Assembly: GCF_030406405.1 (NCBI RefSeq)
Contig: NZ_JAUEPL010000015.1
Coordinates: forward strand, 1 to 64,000
Direction: 5' to 3'
DNA length: 64,000 bases
Source of the DNA: Streptomyces ficellus
Lineage (GTDB): Bacteria > Actinomycetota > Actinomycetes > Streptomycetales > Streptomycetaceae
The position numbers and the translations under genes were made by a program. How positions within the stretch are numbered: position 1 is the first letter of the stretch; every line of letters starts with the position of its first letter. Positions 36,348 to 45,789 of this stretch are shown piece by piece. Below the pieces are notes generated by a model. It was not told where the DNA came from. It searched no databases and was given only the letters and a program-made list of their open reading frames with translations.

Positions 36348-37715
36348 ATGGCACGCCACGAACCCAACCAGCGCCTGGCCGCGCTGCTCGCCGAAGCCCG
36401 TTGGAGTGGGGCGGAGCTGGCAAGGGCGGTCAACACCCTGGGGGCGGCCCAGGGGCTGAAGCTACGCTACGACCGCACTTCGGTCGCGCACTGGCTCACC
36501 GGCTCCCGCCCGCGCCAGCCGGTGGCTGATCTAGCCGCAGCAGCCCTCAGCCGCCGCTGCAACCGCCTGATCTCCGCCGAAGAAACAGGCCTCCTCCAAG
36601 CCCCACAAACACTGGCCCCCTTATCACACCACTCTCACGAGAAGGGTGACGCCGTGCACCGCCTTGCGTCCCTGTGCCGCGCAGAAGCTGACCCCGTACG
36701 CAGAGCGGTGCTCAGCGCATCGGTCTACAACCTGGCCACTGCCACGTCCGTTCTCGAATGGAAAACCAAGCCGATGCCACCACCACGATTACGCGGGACC
36801 GGCTTCCAGCCGACGCCGCTTGACGTGGAGCGGCTGCAAGATATGGTCCGTCTCTTCGCCGAGCTCACCGAACAGTACGGCGGCGCCCACGCACGCTCTT
36901 CCCTGGCCGCCTACCTCGCGGATGACGTCAGCAGCGTTCTGAGTGCTCCCGCGGCACAGGACGTACGCCGTGAACTGTTCGTCTCTGCTGCTCAGCTGAC
37001 CCACATTCTGGCCCGCATGACCAACGACGCAGGCCAGGCGGGCCTGGCGCAGCAGTACTACACCGTCGCGCTCAGCGTTGCGCAAGAAGCAGGTGCGCCA
37101 AGCCTCTACGCGGTTACCCTGCGCGCGATGAGTCTGCAGGCCGTGTGTCTGGGGTATCCCCAGCAAGCTTGGGAGCTTGCCGACGCGGCGGTAGACATCG
37201 CGGGACCGCACGCCCAGCCAGCCACCCGCTCTTTCCTTTTGAGCCAGCGGGCCTTCGCCCAGGCGTGCCACCAGCACCACCGACGCGCTGCTCTCGCCGA
37301 CTTGATGGCTGCCGAGAAGGCGCACGAGCACGCCAGCAGCCCTGCCGGCCCCTTTACCGCCTATCCCAGAGCCGGCCTGGACTACCAGCGCGCCCAGACA
37401 TTCCTGGTTTTGGGGGAAGCCCGTCAGGCCACACAAGCGCTCGTATCCGCGGTCAATACGCGCCCGGAAAACCAGCACCGCACCAGCGCCATCACCCACG
37501 CTCGCTTAGCCGAAACTCTGCTGCACGCAGGGCACCTGGAAAATGCCTGCCAGCACTGGCACACCTTCCTCGACCACTACGCCCGTCTGCGCTCGGAACA
37601 CGCTACACAAGCCTTCCACCAGCTCCGAAGGACCCTGCGCCCGTACCAGCATGAACGGCACGCCACAGCAGTCCTGCGTCGCGCACAGGCTCTTCAACAC
37701 GCGTCTCTCCTCTGA
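36348..37715 (+). CDS. HTH/TPR transcriptional regulator
   Basis: A 455-residue regulator. Residues about 5-65 look like an XRE-type helix-turn-helix (LAALLAEARWSGAELARAVN, YDRTSVAHWLTGSRPR). From about 100 to the end the protein is all-helical with TPR-like repeats (AGLAQQYYTVALSVAQEAGA, QQAWELADAAVDIAG). Streptomyces use such proteins (NsdA-like and similar) as regulators of secondary metabolism. Its position, divergent from the polyprenyl synthase and beside a regulon motif, makes it the best candidate controller of the terpenoid genes. A GAGG site precedes the ATG. Confidence 0.85.
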   Translation: MARHEPNQRLAALLAEARWSGAELARAVNTLGAAQGLKLRYDRTSVAHWLTGSRPRQPVADLAAAALSRRCNRLISAEETGLLQAPQTLAPLSHHSHEKGDAVHRLASLCRAEADPVRRAVLSASVYNLATATSVLEWKTKPMPPPRLRGTGFQPTPLDVERLQDMVRLFAELTEQYGGAHARSSLAAYLADDVSSVLSAPAAQDVRRELFVSAAQLTHILARMTNDAGQAGLAQQYYTVALSVAQEAGAPSLYAVTLRAMSLQAVCLGYPQQAWELADAAVDIAGPHAQPATRSFLLSQRAFAQACHQHHRRAALADLMAAEKAHEHASSPAGPFTAYPRAGLDYQRAQTFLVLGEARQATQALVSAVNTRPENQHRTSAITHARLAETLLHAGHLENACQHWHTFLDHYARLRSEHATQAFHQLRRTLRPYQHERHATAVLRRAQALQHASLL

Positions 37716-38356
37716 GCGGGCAGCATTGGGCTGCGATCCAGTGCCAGGACCAGCACGGGGACGGGGCACGACGGCGGAGCAAGAACACCTGACGGCAGCG
37801 CGCACAGAGGGCGTACGAAGTGGGGCGGCGCGGAACAGAGGCCAACGACCTTCCACCTGCGCCGAGGCCTGGCGCCCGGCGGGGTACTTCACCTGACCTC
37901 GTGCTGCTTTCATTCGGCCGGACGAGATGCGACATGCCCGGCCGCCGCAACCTCAAGCCCGCCAAGCGCCACATTGGACTTGCTTTTCTCGGTGGGTAGA
38001 CCTTCTTCGGCAGCGCCGATGCATGTTGAATGAGACTGCCGTGTCAGAAAACCGGACACGACAGCATAGAGATACGGATCGTCCATGGACCACTTATATA
38101 GGCGGCCACGCTGTAGACCTAATCTCGATCGCCTCCGACCGGACCTTCAAGGGGAGAAACGATTCTCAATTTGAGCATGCGTTCTACCCGAGATGTCACT
38201 TTCAAATACGCAGGCAGTCAGGGAGCTGGTCGGATTGCCATAACTGTCTGCAGGCGCGGAAGTTTTTCATGCGACCATTGGCTTGTCCGCTCGCTGGCCC
38301 TGAGTATAGGCAACCGTCAGACGTTGTCATGGGATAGTGCCGGGCTGAACGGTGTT

Positions 38357-38394
38357 CGTTCGCCGTGCTGTCCCGTCGTTCGCCGTGCTGTCCC
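38357..38394 (+). repeat. Tandem direct repeat, 18 bp twice
   Basis: CGTTCGCCGTGCTGTCCC occurs at 38357-38374 and again at 38377-38394, separated by GT. No coding frame runs through it. Confidence 0.8.
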
Positions 38395-38609
38395 AAGTCA
38401 GGACCTTGAAGGCCGAGGGCAGTCCGCAGGTGCCGGGCCTGACATGTGCGTCCTGACTACCGATACCCAATGGCGGTAGCTGCACGCGAGTTGGCTCCCG
38501 CGCGGGCATGACCTGCCAAGGGCGCCTGGTCGCCCGGAAAAAGGCCGGCTGCGGGACCAGTTGCACACGGTGCTGCTGTGGCGGCTGCAGCCGAACGTCA
38601 CCCTTGATC

Positions 38610-38625
38610 GTTCAACGCGTTCACG
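38610..38625 (+). promoter_or_regulatory. Regulon motif copy 4 (upstream of the UbiB operon)
   Basis: GTTCAACGCGTTCACG, 122 bp before the 38747 gene and in its direction. It contains the 8-bp palindrome AACGCGTT and can also be seen as a 9-bp-spaced direct repeat of GTTCA. Confidence 0.65.
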
Positions 38626-38746
38626 TCCAGGACTCCCGAACCTCTTACCCGCCGCGTCTCTGTGGAGTGTTCTGGACCTGGCACCCAGCAGCGTGTGTCT
38701 CGACGGGGGGTGCCACTCACTCTGTATCGACGGGAGATAACCGGAC

Positions 38747-38992
38747 ATGGCCAGAAGAAGGCGAAGGCAGAACCTGATCGACGACTTGCTCGACCGGACC
38801 GATGACGCGAGCCGCGACATGACCAGGGTCACGCGCCGGACACTCACGGGCCGGAAGAAGAAGAGGAACAAGAAGGCCAGTGCGCGGAAGTGGGCCAAGC
38901 GCAACAACGAGGCCATTGAAGCTCTGGCGGTCCAGCTGGACCGGTACATCAAGCACGACCGGGAGATGGCACAGTCGCGCGGCAAGGCGTGA
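38747..38992 (+). CDS. Small basic protein preceding the UbiB-like kinase
   Basis: An 81-residue, strongly basic protein (MARRRRRQNLIDDLLDRTDD, GRKKKRNKKASARKWAKRNN), predicted helical with no membrane segment. A GGGAG lies about 10 bases upstream. It is 65 bp before the UbiB-like gene in the same direction and shares its regulon motif. I do not recognise a family; it may be an accessory or nucleic-acid/lipid-binding partner. Confidence 0.6.
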   Translation: MARRRRRQNLIDDLLDRTDDASRDMTRVTRRTLTGRKKKRNKKASARKWAKRNNEAIEALAVQLDRYIKHDREMAQSRGKA

Positions 38993-39057
38993 CCGGAGCG
39001 CAGGGCACCTACGTCTGCGCCAACTGCGCTGAAGGCCGGACGAGGAGGGCAGTCTAG

Positions 39058-40551
39058 GTGGCTCAGCAGCGCGGGCGCCGTGCCTTGCACATTCTTGGCC
39101 GCCTCAGCGCCCAGGAGGCGTCTCGGGCGGTCAAGAGCCGGTGGACGCGGCGTATGGGGGGGCCGGCAGAGGTAAGCGCCGAGCAGCAACGAGCCGTAGC
39201 AATCCGCCTGGCGCTGGAACAACTGGGCCCTCTGTACGTGAAGATCGGTCAGATCCTCACGACTCGGCCCGACTTTGTACCTGACTATGTTCGTGAGGAG
39301 CTTGCGCTGCTGACGGACCAAGTCACGGTCCACCCCTTCGCCCAATTCGCGGCAGTGCTGGAGAAGGAGCTCGGCGCTGACTGGCCTGCCTCCTTCAGCT
39401 CTTTCGAGACCGAGCAGCCATTGGGGGCGGCTTCTCTGGCGCAGGTGTACCGTGCCACCCGCAGGGACGGCACTCCCTGCGTAGTCAAAATTCAACGACC
39501 CGGATCCATCGAATCCGTTCTCGGTGACATGCAGGTCCTACGCCGCGTTGCCAAAGTGATCGGGCGCGGGGCACCCCGCTTCAACGAAGTCATCGATACC
39601 GCGGCCATGCTCGACGTCGTATTTCGCGCCATGGCGGACGAGTTGGACTTCACTCGAGAAGCCGACAACATGAAGGACGCCAGAAAGACGGCTCGCGAGT
39701 ACAAGACCATCAAGGTGCCAAAGCCGATTCTAGCCACTCCCCGCGTTTTGATCCAAACGTTGGCCGATGGCCAGTCCGCCAACCGCCTGAAAGAACATGA
39801 GTTAAGCACCAAGCAGCGGAAAAAAATGGCCAAGGAACTGATGGCCTACGTAATGAAGAGTTACTTCACTGACCGCGTTTTTCACGCTGACCCGCATCCG
39901 GGCAACGTACTGATCAGCCCGAACGGCAGGGCTCATATAATTGACTGGGGCATGGTCGGCCGACTGGACCGCAGTACGAGCGCTGCAGTACTGGGAGCCA
40001 TGGTTGCCATGGCTCACAACGACGGACCAGCTCTTGCGCGGTCCTGGATGCAGCTCGGCACCACGCTGCCCTGGAGTGACGTCGGGGGATTCATCTCAGA
40101 TATAGCGCGGTTCGTGCCTCATGTGACGGACGCCTCCTTGGAGAAGCTGAACTTCGGGGTAGCTTTGACCAGCGTGCTGGTTTTCTCCACCCGTCGAGGA
40201 ATACAGACGTCTCCCAACATTTCCATGATAGGGAAATCAATCGCCAATCTGGAGGGTACCGTTCGCTGCATTTACCCTCGTCTGAAAATGGCGGACACTA
40301 TCCGGGATGTTCTGCAAGACATCCTTACTGAACTCATGTACGACAGCATCTCACGGGAGCAGTTGGCGCTGCACGCGCTCACAGTTCTCGACGGCCTCTC
40401 CCAGAGTCCGAGAGAAGCCAGCGGAGTGCTTACCGACATGGCTCAACGTCAGCTCGCCGTCCATAACCACAACCGGCTGCAAGACACTCGTATAAACAGG
40501 GCGGGATACGCCGCCGCACTTATCGCTTTGTACAAACGGCGAGCTCGGTAA
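39058..40551 (+). CDS. ABC1/AarF/UbiB-family atypical kinase
   Basis: A 497-residue protein starting at GTG 39058. Hallmarks are the family KxGQ motif (YVKIGQILTTRPD, about 60-72), the Ala-rich nucleotide loop GAASLAQVYRA (about 124-134), VVKIQRPG, the catalytic HADPHPGNVLI (about 279-289) and the metal-binding IDWGMVG. UbiB-type proteins are ATPases that help extraction or use of hydrophobic isoprenoid precursors. Placement in a terpenoid locus with its own regulon motif suggests a role in handling a prenyl lipid or terpene. No typical C-terminal membrane helices are seen. Confidence 0.9.
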   Translation: MAQQRGRRALHILGRLSAQEASRAVKSRWTRRMGGPAEVSAEQQRAVAIRLALEQLGPLYVKIGQILTTRPDFVPDYVREELALLTDQVTVHPFAQFAAVLEKELGADWPASFSSFETEQPLGAASLAQVYRATRRDGTPCVVKIQRPGSIESVLGDMQVLRRVAKVIGRGAPRFNEVIDTAAMLDVVFRAMADELDFTREADNMKDARKTAREYKTIKVPKPILATPRVLIQTLADGQSANRLKEHELSTKQRKKMAKELMAYVMKSYFTDRVFHADPHPGNVLISPNGRAHIIDWGMVGRLDRSTSAAVLGAMVAMAHNDGPALARSWMQLGTTLPWSDVGGFISDIARFVPHVTDASLEKLNFGVALTSVLVFSTRRGIQTSPNISMIGKSIANLEGTVRCIYPRLKMADTIRDVLQDILTELMYDSISREQLALHALTVLDGLSQSPREASGVLTDMAQRQLAVHNHNRLQDTRINRAGYAAALIALYKRRAR

Positions 40552-40739
40552 AAAACTGCCTTCCACAAGCCGCATCTCACCTCAGCATATCTCTGTCGTC
40601 GCCGCATCACAGCCGCATCGGAGAGCGAGGACACAAGGAGTGACTGAACTCCTCCGCAGGAATTGAATAGGCGATACCTCAACAAGCGAGCGACCAGTCC
40701 CGGGACCGATGTCCGGCAGACGGAGACCTCCGATTCGCT

Positions 40740-41455
40740 GGTGGACCTGTTCATCAGCTCGTGCTGAAGATCAACTCCCGTGCGGAGCGGTCGCAAGGAG
40801 CTGAACGCTGAGCTGAGGAAGGTCCGCGGTAGGCGCTGCTGCGTGTCGCGAAGGCGGCGCGCTTGAAGCGGTCCCGGCACGGTGCGGCGGGTGATCTTTC
40901 CGGTGGTCGGCGGGGAGAAGACGCTCAAGGCTCTGGCCAAGGTCGCGGGTAACGCAGCCACGACAAGGTCCGGCTCCGCACGGCACTGCGATTGTTGTAC
41001 TCAGCGCACTGGCGGCGGATGCTGTCGCCGCTGCTGAAGGCCCTGACGTTGAAGTGCAACAACACCGCCTATCGGCCGGTGATGGACGCGATCGACCTGT
41101 TGAAGTGGTGCATGAAGCACCCGCTGCAGGAGGGGGCGTTCTTCGACCCGGCGGAGACGGTGCCGCTGGAGGATGTGGTCCCCGGTCAGTGGCGGGCGAC
41201 GGTGATGGACGACAAAGGGTCGTGTCGAGGGAACCTGTAGAGCTGTGTGTCCTGGTGGCGCTGCGGGACGCGTTGTACCGACGGGAGCTCTGGGCGGTGG
41301 GGCGAACCGATGGCACAACCCGGGGACGACCTGTCCGCCGACTTCGAGGACAACCGCGACGTGCACTACGCGGCTCTGGGCCTGCCGCAGAAGGTGCAAT
41401 TTCATCACCGCGCTCCAAGGTCCTCCGCACTGGCTCGAGCCGATGTCCGGTCAGG
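40740..41455 (+). pseudogene. Degenerate Tn3-family transposase fragment
   Basis: In-order pieces of a Tn3 transposase in shifted frames: VIFPVVGGEKTLKALAKV, SAHWRRMLSPLLKALTLKCN, NTAYRPVMDAIDLLK, ETVPLEDVVPGQWRATVMDD, ELCVLVALRDALYRRELW and SADFEDNRDVHYAALGLPQ. The catalytic C-terminal half is missing. Several frameshifts; no terminal inverted repeats were found. Confidence 0.8.
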
Positions 41456-41782
41456 TTTCATAAGGGCGACCGGCAGCAAGGCTGCCTAGTCCATAAGGGA
41501 AAATCTCCCCTTGAGCGGTCCGGACCGACACCGCTAAGTGAGCCGGCGTCCGTGAAAAAGCGTTTCAGCCTGTGTTATGGACGTTTATGTGTGCGAATGT
41601 CCAGCGCCCTTCACCGGTGCCAGTGCTCTTCACTGTCCCGGTAGTCAGAAATCGCAAACAGTGCTGCCGGTAGTAAGCCGGTAAAGCGTCAATGTCCGCT
41701 GACCTCCCGCGGTGGCCCCATTCCGTCCTTTGAGTTGCAGACATACGACGCCCCTGCACTGCCCCTCCGTAGGGAGAACGAC

Positions 41783-41857
41783 ATGACTACTGACGCCGCC
41801 TTGGTCTCGGGACTACTGCACCTGAATGGATTCCTCGGCTCAGCGCTTCCACGTTAA
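41783..41857 (+). CDS. Possible 24-residue peptide
   Basis: ATG with AGGGAG seven bases upstream; the product MTTDAALVSGLLHLNGFLGS ALPR ends at TAA. A perfect 8-bp hairpin follows 10 bp later, as for a complete transcription unit. It could be an independent peptide or the cut 5' end of a larger gene. Confidence 0.35.
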   Translation: MTTDAALVSGLLHLNGFLGSALPR

Positions 41858-41867
41858 GAAGGAAACG

Positions 41868-41888
41868 CGCCTGGAGTTGATCCAGGCG
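41868..41888. terminator. Hairpin after the 24-codon frame
   Basis: CGCCTGGA, loop GTTGA, TCCAGGCG. Perfect 8-bp stem, no T-tract, as is common in high-GC bacteria. Confidence 0.55.
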
Positions 41889-42270
41889 TCGCAGTCAACC
41901 AGCGAGAAGCACACCGAAGTGCACGCTTTGCTTTTTCCAGTGCTTGGCGGTATGCGTTCAACACGTGCATGCGCTGCAGCGATATCATGGTAGACACCCT
42001 CGAGCCGAGCTGGTCAGATGGAGAGAAGTCACATGAACGGTTCGCAACGCTGGACCTGCGGCCTGTGCGTAAACAGAAGCCGAGGAGCCACAAAATGCCA
42101 CACCATGAGGGCCGACTAATCTTGGCGAGATCGCAATACAATGCATCAGCCATCTCGTAGGTGAAACCGACCAACCATGGCTTTCCCTGCCTGTCTTCTG
42201 CTGGCGAGTCACGAATGAATAAACTCCGAGTATTCATTGGTTCGTAACGCCCAACCAAGAGGGGACGCTC

Positions 42271-42441
42271 ATGTTCTCCCGCCCGCATAGTCTGGTTTTC
42301 TGGATCGCCCTCATCATACTGTTGTACATAATCGCCACAGCACCTACAGAATTGGCTCACGCCGTCCTGGCTGTCGGTGCCACTATCGCAAGATTTTTCA
42401 GCGGCCTCAGTGCCTTTATCGAGGAGCTTACCTCGCGATGA
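42271..42441 (+). CDS. Small membrane protein, 56 residues
   Basis: ATG at 42271 with GAGGGG six bases upstream. One hydrophobic helix (SLVFWIALIILLYIIATAP) is followed by an amphipathic C-terminus (ARFFSGLSAFIEELTSR). The design is like the small Streptomyces membrane proteins of unknown role. The gene ends 120 bp before the IS5 remnant. Confidence 0.65.
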   Translation: MFSRPHSLVFWIALIILLYIIATAPTELAHAVLAVGATIARFFSGLSAFIEELTSR

Positions 42442-42560
42442 CGTCCCGGCACCTGCGACCCCGCCCGGTGCCCGCAGACCAAGGACTCTCGTGCACGGTA
42501 GCGACTGGATTCTCTCGCGCGCCCTACGTGACGGTCTCCTCATCAGTCAACAATCCTTAC

Positions 42561-43330
42561 CTAAGAGCTGTCCCGTAGCTGCTGGTCACGGGTGAGATGA
42601 TCTTGTCGTGTCTGGTGTGATCACGGCGTCGGAGCCCTCTTGGATAGCCCCGTTCACCGGGCTGAGCGCACGTCAGTTCAGCAAGCTCGTCAACGCGTTG
42701 CGGCGTGAGGATGCAGAGCCGGGCCGGCAAGGGCCGGACGTGGAGCCTGCCGCTGGAGGACCGGGTGCTGCTGGTGGCCGCGTACTGGCGCACGAAACTG
42801 ACCCTGCGCCAACTGGCCCCGCTGTTCGGGGTGTCGAAGTCGGCGCCGACCGTGTCATCGACCACCTCGGGCCGTCGCTCGCGCTCCAGCAACGCAGAAG
42901 GTTCCGCAAGGACGCCGTGCTGATCGTGGACGGCACCCTGGTCCCGACCCGCGACCACACCATCGCGGAGCAGTCGAAGAACTACCGGTACTCCACCAAC
43001 CACCAGGTCGTCATCGACGCCGACTCCCAACTCGTCGTCGCCGTCGGCCGGCCGCTGCCCGGCAACCGCAATGACTGCAAGGCGTGTGCGAAGGCCGCCG
43101 TCGGCCGGGCCACGGTCATCGCGGACGGCTGCTATCGGGGCACCGGCCTGCTCATTCCGCACCGCCGTGAACGCGGCCAGACCGAACTGCCAGCTTGGAA
43201 AGAGAAACACAACACCTCCCACGTTCGTGACTGCCGTCTGAAAGGCGACGGCGTTCACACCGCCATGCTCGGCACCGCCCGGCTGCACAACCTCGCCCTC
43301 GCGGGATAACTCCCGCCCCATACGAGACCA
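42561..43330 (+). mobile_element. Degenerate IS5-family insertion sequence
   Basis: The transposase reads SGVITASEPSWIAPFTGLSA, then in another frame TWSLPLEDRVLLVAAYWRTK and LRQLAPLFGVSKSA, then back to KDAVLIVDGTLVPTRDHTIA, NYRYSTNHQVVIDAD and LLIPHRRERGQTELPAWKEK. A segment just before CRLKGDGVHTAMLG is deleted. Two frameshifts plus the deletion make it inactive. The left end CTAAGAGCTGTCCCGTAGCTG-like terminal repeat is at 42561-42581. The right end near 43320 is eroded. Confidence 0.85.
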
Positions 43331-43340
43331 GAGAGGCCCA

Positions 43341-43364
43341 GGGGAGGTGGCTCCCCACCTCCCC
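43341..43364. terminator. Hairpin between IS5 remnant and VOC remnant
   Basis: GGGGAGGTGG, loop CTCC, CCACCTCCCC: a perfect 10-bp stem, 15 bp beyond the stop of the minus-strand VOC gene. Confidence 0.65.
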
Positions 43365-43378
43365 GGCACGGAGAACGT

Positions 43379-43809
43379 TCAGTCGATACAGAACTCGTTG
43401 CCCTCGATGTCCAGCATCGGGATGCACGACTCATTTTCTTCATCGGCGTACAGCGTCTGCACGTGGGGGTTGCGCCGAGCGCGACCAGTCGTGCGCACTC
43501 GGCTTCGAGCGCGGCGAGGCGCTCGTCCCCCATGAGCCCGGTGCCGACCCGGACATCGAGATGCACCCGATTTTTAACGATTTTTCCTTCGGGGACGCGC
43601 TGGAAGTACAGGCGCGGGCCCACGCCTGAGGGATCACTGCAGGCGAACCGTGATCCCTGCTTTTCAGGAGGCACAGGGTGCGGTTGTGATCGTCCCAAGT
43701 AGTGAACCCCTCCGGTGGCGGCGGTATGACGTACCCCAACACTTCACAGAGCGAGGCGCTCAGGTTCTGCGCAGTCAAAGGTGACTTGGAACTTCTTGAT
43801 CTTCGACAT
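43379..43809 (-). pseudogene. Frameshifted VOC/glyoxalase-like protein gene
   Basis: Pieces in order: MSKIKKFQVTFDCAEPERLA, CEVLGYVIPPPPEGFTTWDD, PPEKQGSRFACSDPSGVGPR, LYFQRVPEGKIVKNRVHLDV, DERLAALEAECARLVALGAT and the end PMLDIEGNEFCID. This is a typical actinobacterial glyoxalase-like (VOC) protein. It needs at least three frame changes, so it is a pseudogene. The metal-ligand His in RVHLDV and the end Glu region are recognisable. Confidence 0.8.
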
Positions 43810-44504
43810 CGGCGCACCGTGCCGCGTACCAGGGGGATCCTGCCGCTCATTTCCCCAGGGCCGATCCGCCCGTCTCCACCGTCGCATCCTGGGCCGCCTT
43901 GGACACCAAGTGATCAAGCCGAACAGTCCACGAGAACGATGCGACCGTGGCGGCGGAGCGCTCCCGTGGCCCCCCAGGACCCAGTCCTGACCAACCACCT
44001 TCAGGCCGAGATCAGTTGCGGGACAACTCTTAGTCAGCAGGGGGTGGTGGTGACGGCGGAGCTGTTCGGGCTCGCGGTCAGGCACCGGTTGTCCTGCCAG
44101 ATCTTCCCGTAGGGCGAGCCGTGGAATTCCATCGCCAGTTCTGGCCTGGCGCTTGGGCCACAGCCGCAACAGGTGCCGGGTTGACGACAGTCAACCCGGC
44201 GATGGGCAACAGCTGTTGTAGTGGCGGGCACGATCTCACTGGGATGCCACGACGTCTTCTCCTCACTCATGGCTTCTGTCTACGACGGCGCTGCGCACGG
44301 CGCGACCCGGGCAGGCTCGGGGGGTTCGCCGGAGCCCGCGCGCTCGGAGTAGCACAGGCCCCGGCGAAAGCGGCAGCAGCCGTAGGGCCCCGTCCTGTCA
44401 TCGGACCGCAGGCTGCCCTCTCTGTCTACGGGCCCGGCCGCACCGACGCGACCGGCGGCGAGCAGCTCGCCTACGGCGATCACTCGTCCAGGCGGTCCCG
44501 AGGC
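43810..44504. other. Eroded stretch around a solo IS end
   Basis: No intact gene. On the minus strand just beyond the IS end, 44034-44140, the reading MEFHGSPYGKIWQDNRCLTA resembles coding sequence of an unrecognised protein cut by the element. Confidence 0.4.
44013..44033. repeat. Solo IS5-type terminal inverted repeat
   Basis: CAGTTGCGGGACAACTCTTAG, whose complement matches the left end of the IS5 remnant (42561-42581) at 18 of 21 positions. No transposase adjoins it, so it marks the right end of a second or older copy. Confidence 0.6.
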
Positions 44505-44855
44505 GAAGTTCACATACCAGTTCCGCAGCCCGCCGCTCGTGTAGAAGGCGTTGATGCTGAACCAGGCCGCCGGCGGCTTTCACAGCAGCAGCTCGGTCTC
44601 CTGCCACACCGCGTCTGCGAGCACCCACGTGCCGGTCGCCATCGCGTCGAACGCCTCCTTGCGCACCGCCCGGTTGCCCTCCGCGCGGGCCCTGACGTAC
44701 AGCGCGGGCCAGCGAGTCTCGGCTCCCGGCGGGCAGGCGGCCACCAGGGCCTCGCTGGGGTCGGCGACGACGCGCGCGTGCTCGCTCCACACCCGGCCTG
44801 AGCCGTGTACGTGGCGCCGTACGACCGTCTCCCCTGACTCGAAGGTTCGCATCAT
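44505..44855 (-). pseudogene. DUF402-family remnant with nonsense codon
   Basis: Reads MMRTFESGETVVRRHVHGSG, RVWSEHARVVADPSEALVAA, KEAFDAMATGTWVLADAVWQ, ETELLL-stop-KPPAAWFSINAFYTSGGLRN, WYVNF. The stop is TGA where TGG (Trp) stands in the family motif LLLWKPPAAW. After YVNF the similarity ends, so the C-terminal third is also gone. DUF402 proteins include nucleoside diphosphate phosphatases. Confidence 0.75.
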
Positions 44856-45248
44856 GCCCTCCTGGGTGTTGGCACCGGCCGGGGCGACTGGTCAGGCGCA
44901 ATCACCTCAGCGCGCCCGGCCAGGGTGGGCAAGCCGCTGTTCGGGCGCGACTTGCCCAGGCTCCCCTTGGGCTTGCCCAGCAGATGAGGCCGACTCCCAC
45001 AGCGGCCGGGCAAGCCTCGTGCCGTCGCAGTGGAAACACCGGCCGCCCCCGGGCGTGCTTCGGGCACCGATGGTGCCGACGGCGTGGCACAGGAGCCGGG
45101 TGGGCCCGTCGCCCTTCACCTCCTCGAGAACGCCGGCGATGGCGGCTCGGTCGGCGATCGCAGTGGCGTCCGGGCGGGTGATTTTCCCTCGCGTACGCGG
45201 GCGCAGTTCAAGCTGCGCGCGCCCAACTCCCCTGACTGCAGCTCCCAT
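44856..45248. other. No recognisable gene
   Basis: About 390 bp of high-GC sequence with only chance frames. A minus-strand GLICWASP-like string near 44990 recalls the one at 52180 and may be transposase debris. Confidence 0.35.
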
Positions 45249-45273
45249 TGACAGAATCTCATGTGTTCTGTCA
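45249..45273. promoter_or_regulatory. Operator-like inverted repeat
   Basis: TGACAGAA, 9-bp spacer, TTCTGTCA: perfect 8-bp arms, 24 bp before the start of the 45297 regulator-like remnant. The spacing suits an autoregulatory operator. Confidence 0.6.
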
Positions 45274-45296
45274 TGGCCAGTCCGAGAGGTGATCTC

Positions 45297-45573
45297 ATGC
45301 GACGAACCGAGTACGACGAGGGCCAGGCCGCCAAGCGCCTGAAGGTGCCCGCAGCCACCTTCCAGTTGGGCCCGGCACACCGGGCTCATCCCGGACCCGG
45401 ACGTGTCTTCTTGGCAGTGGTGCCGGGCCGCTGTGGAGGCGCTGGACGCCGACACCATCCGGGCAGCGATGCCCTCTCCGCCGGTCTCCGGCGGCGCGGC
45501 GGCGGACCGGATCGCCGAAGCGCTCGGCACCCCCAACGTGGTCGGCGAGAAGGCGAACGCGCCGACCCCCTGA
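45297..45573 (+). pseudogene. Regulator-like gene fragment (frameshifted, truncated)
   Basis: Begins MRRTEYDEGQAAKRLKVPAA after a GAGAGG site. One inserted T shifts the frame, after which it continues as ARHTGLIPDPDVSSWQWCRA, VEALDADTIRAAMPSPP and AADRIAEALGTPNVVGEK before a stop. The start resembles a DNA-binding helix-turn-helix region of an actinobacterial family I know only by pattern. The remainder is missing. Confidence 0.55.
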
Positions 45574-45789
45574 CCGCCGGGTGTGACCTGCGGAAACGTC
45601 CGGCTCTTGGCGTCGGGGCACGGAGGGGGTGATGGAGGGGTCTACGGAGGGGGTCTGTTCCGGCTCGTCGGCAGTGCTGGCCACGGAGTCCTCCTGGTGG
45701 TGGGGCGGGCTGATCCCGCCGGGCACCTTCTGCAGGTTGGCTTTCCGGCCACCGTGTCAGCCGATCTTGGAAAACCTGTCGGCCGTAAC

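Larger units (their letters stand above)
37716..38746. other. Kilobase gap with no convincing gene
   Basis: Lower GC than its neighbours and no supported frame. It contains the direct repeat at 38357-38394 and regulon motif copy 4 at 38610, so its right part is the regulatory region of the 38747 operon. The left part may be eroded sequence. Confidence 0.5.
41456..42270. other. Mostly gene-free stretch between Tn3 remnant and small membrane gene
   Basis: Contains only the 24-codon frame at 41783 and the hairpin at 41868. Codon statistics do not support other frames. A weak partial match to the regulon motif lies at 41956. Confidence 0.4.

Noticed and set aside
38747..38992. Small basic protein as a RiPP precursor or toxin
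   Set aside because: It has no Cys/Ser/Thr-rich core, no signal peptide and no modifying enzyme beside it.
41956..41971. GTTCAACACGTGCATG as a sixth regulon motif
   Set aside because: Only about 12 of 16 positions match and no gene starts in a sensible place downstream, so it was left out of the motif set.
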